Assembly (NCBI RefSeq): GCF_018343545.2
Contig: NZ_JAGYPE020000013.1
Coordinates: 37,395 to 101,394, forward strand
Length of the DNA: 64,000 bases
Reading direction: 5' to 3'
From: Neobacillus citreus
GTDB lineage: Bacteria > Bacillota > Bacilli > Bacillales > Cytobacillaceae
The stretch's first letter is position 1. Every line of letters begins with the position of its first letter. The notes under the pieces are model-generated. The model saw only the letters and a program-made list of their open reading frames with translations, was not told the DNA's origin and searched no databases. Below are positions 63,927 to 64,000 of this stretch, piece by piece. The position numbers and the translations under genes were made by a program.

Positions 63927-64000
63927 TGGTGGAGCCTAGCGGGATCGAACCGCTGACCTCCTGCGTGCAAAGCAGGCGCTCTCCCAGCTGAGCTAAGGCC
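63927..64000 (-). tRNA. tRNA-Ala (anticodon TGC), cut at its 5' end by the window
   Basis: Anticodon loop TTTGCAC, T arm GCGGTTCGATCCCGC, encoded CCA. The last visible bases read GGCCTTAGC; about two bases of the acceptor are outside. Confidence 0.93.

Overview
The window is about 64 kb of a low-to-mid GC Firmicute chromosome, almost certainly an endospore-forming Bacillaceae (Bacillus/Neobacillus-like). Evidence: AAGGAGG ribosome sites with many TTG/GTG starts, a T-box before leuS, an S-box before metK, a Cse60-type sporulation protein, and gene content and order that follow the Bacillus subtilis 'yt' region (ytlR-ytlP-ytkP, ytzE, ytgP-rsuA, ytfP, leuS-ytwF, yttB, ytzC-ytqA-ytqB, ytpA-ytpB, ytoA, asnB, metK, pckA, ytmA-ytmB, ytlA-ytlC-ytlD, ytkD, luxS, ytjA, ytiB, men, glg and a trnB-like tRNA array). 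The synteny statements come from remembered family knowledge; no search was run.

Layout. 1-4.6 kb: pullulanase (cut by the window edge), a lipid kinase and a 2'-5' RNA ligase on the minus strand, a cysteine synthase-like gene, a block of 21-bp tandem repeats and D-amino-acid transaminase. 4.6-6.1 kb: a dispersed repeat, a small DeoR-type regulator and a decayed HExxH metallopeptidase gene. 6.1-15.8 kb: amino-acid permease, DUF2935, an AAA ATPase, SAM decarboxylase, a beta-propeller protein, Dps behind an exact PerR box, RsuA, a MurJ-type flippase, a YtfP flavoprotein and Cse60. 15.9-18.2 kb: an accessory redox trio (small exported protein, ApbE flavin transferase, b-type cytochrome-like membrane protein), then an intergenic block of palindromic repeats. 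18.2-22.6 kb: rhodanese, LeuS with T-box, MFS transporter. 22.9-25.8 kb: ammonia-forming nitrite reductase nrfHA with a membrane-anchored protein of unknown function, behind Fnr-like boxes. 26-34.8 kb: YtzC and a coupled small gene, the YtqA/YtqB tRNA-modification pair, YtpA/YtpB lipid genes, a gamma-carbonic-anhydrase-like protein, AsnB, MetK with S-box.

35-46.5 kb: PckA with a CcpN-like box, an ECF sigma/anti-sigma pair with its own ECF-type promoter, YtmA/YtmB, a nitrate/sulfonate/taurine-type ABC transporter, Nudix hydrolase, several small conserved proteins, LuxS, YidD, beta-carbonic anhydrase, and a zinc-binding lipoprotein behind two Zur boxes. 46.5-54.2 kb: the menaquinone genes (menF-D-H-B-E on minus, menA divergent). 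54.3-62.3 kb: the glycogen operon glgB-C-D-A-P, functionally linked with the pullulanase at the other end. 62.6-64 kb: thirteen tRNA genes on the minus strand in the order of the 3' part of B. subtilis trnB (the last, Ala, is cut by the window end), with a duplicated fragment of the initiator tRNA.

The parts most worth a second look are three copies of a dispersed ~85-120 bp element with covarying RNA-like hairpins, the ApbE redox trio whose exported protein ends in a flavinylation-like D-x-x-T-G-G-T tail, the unknown protein leading the nrf operon, the metallopeptidase pseudogene, and the tRNA-fMet fragment.
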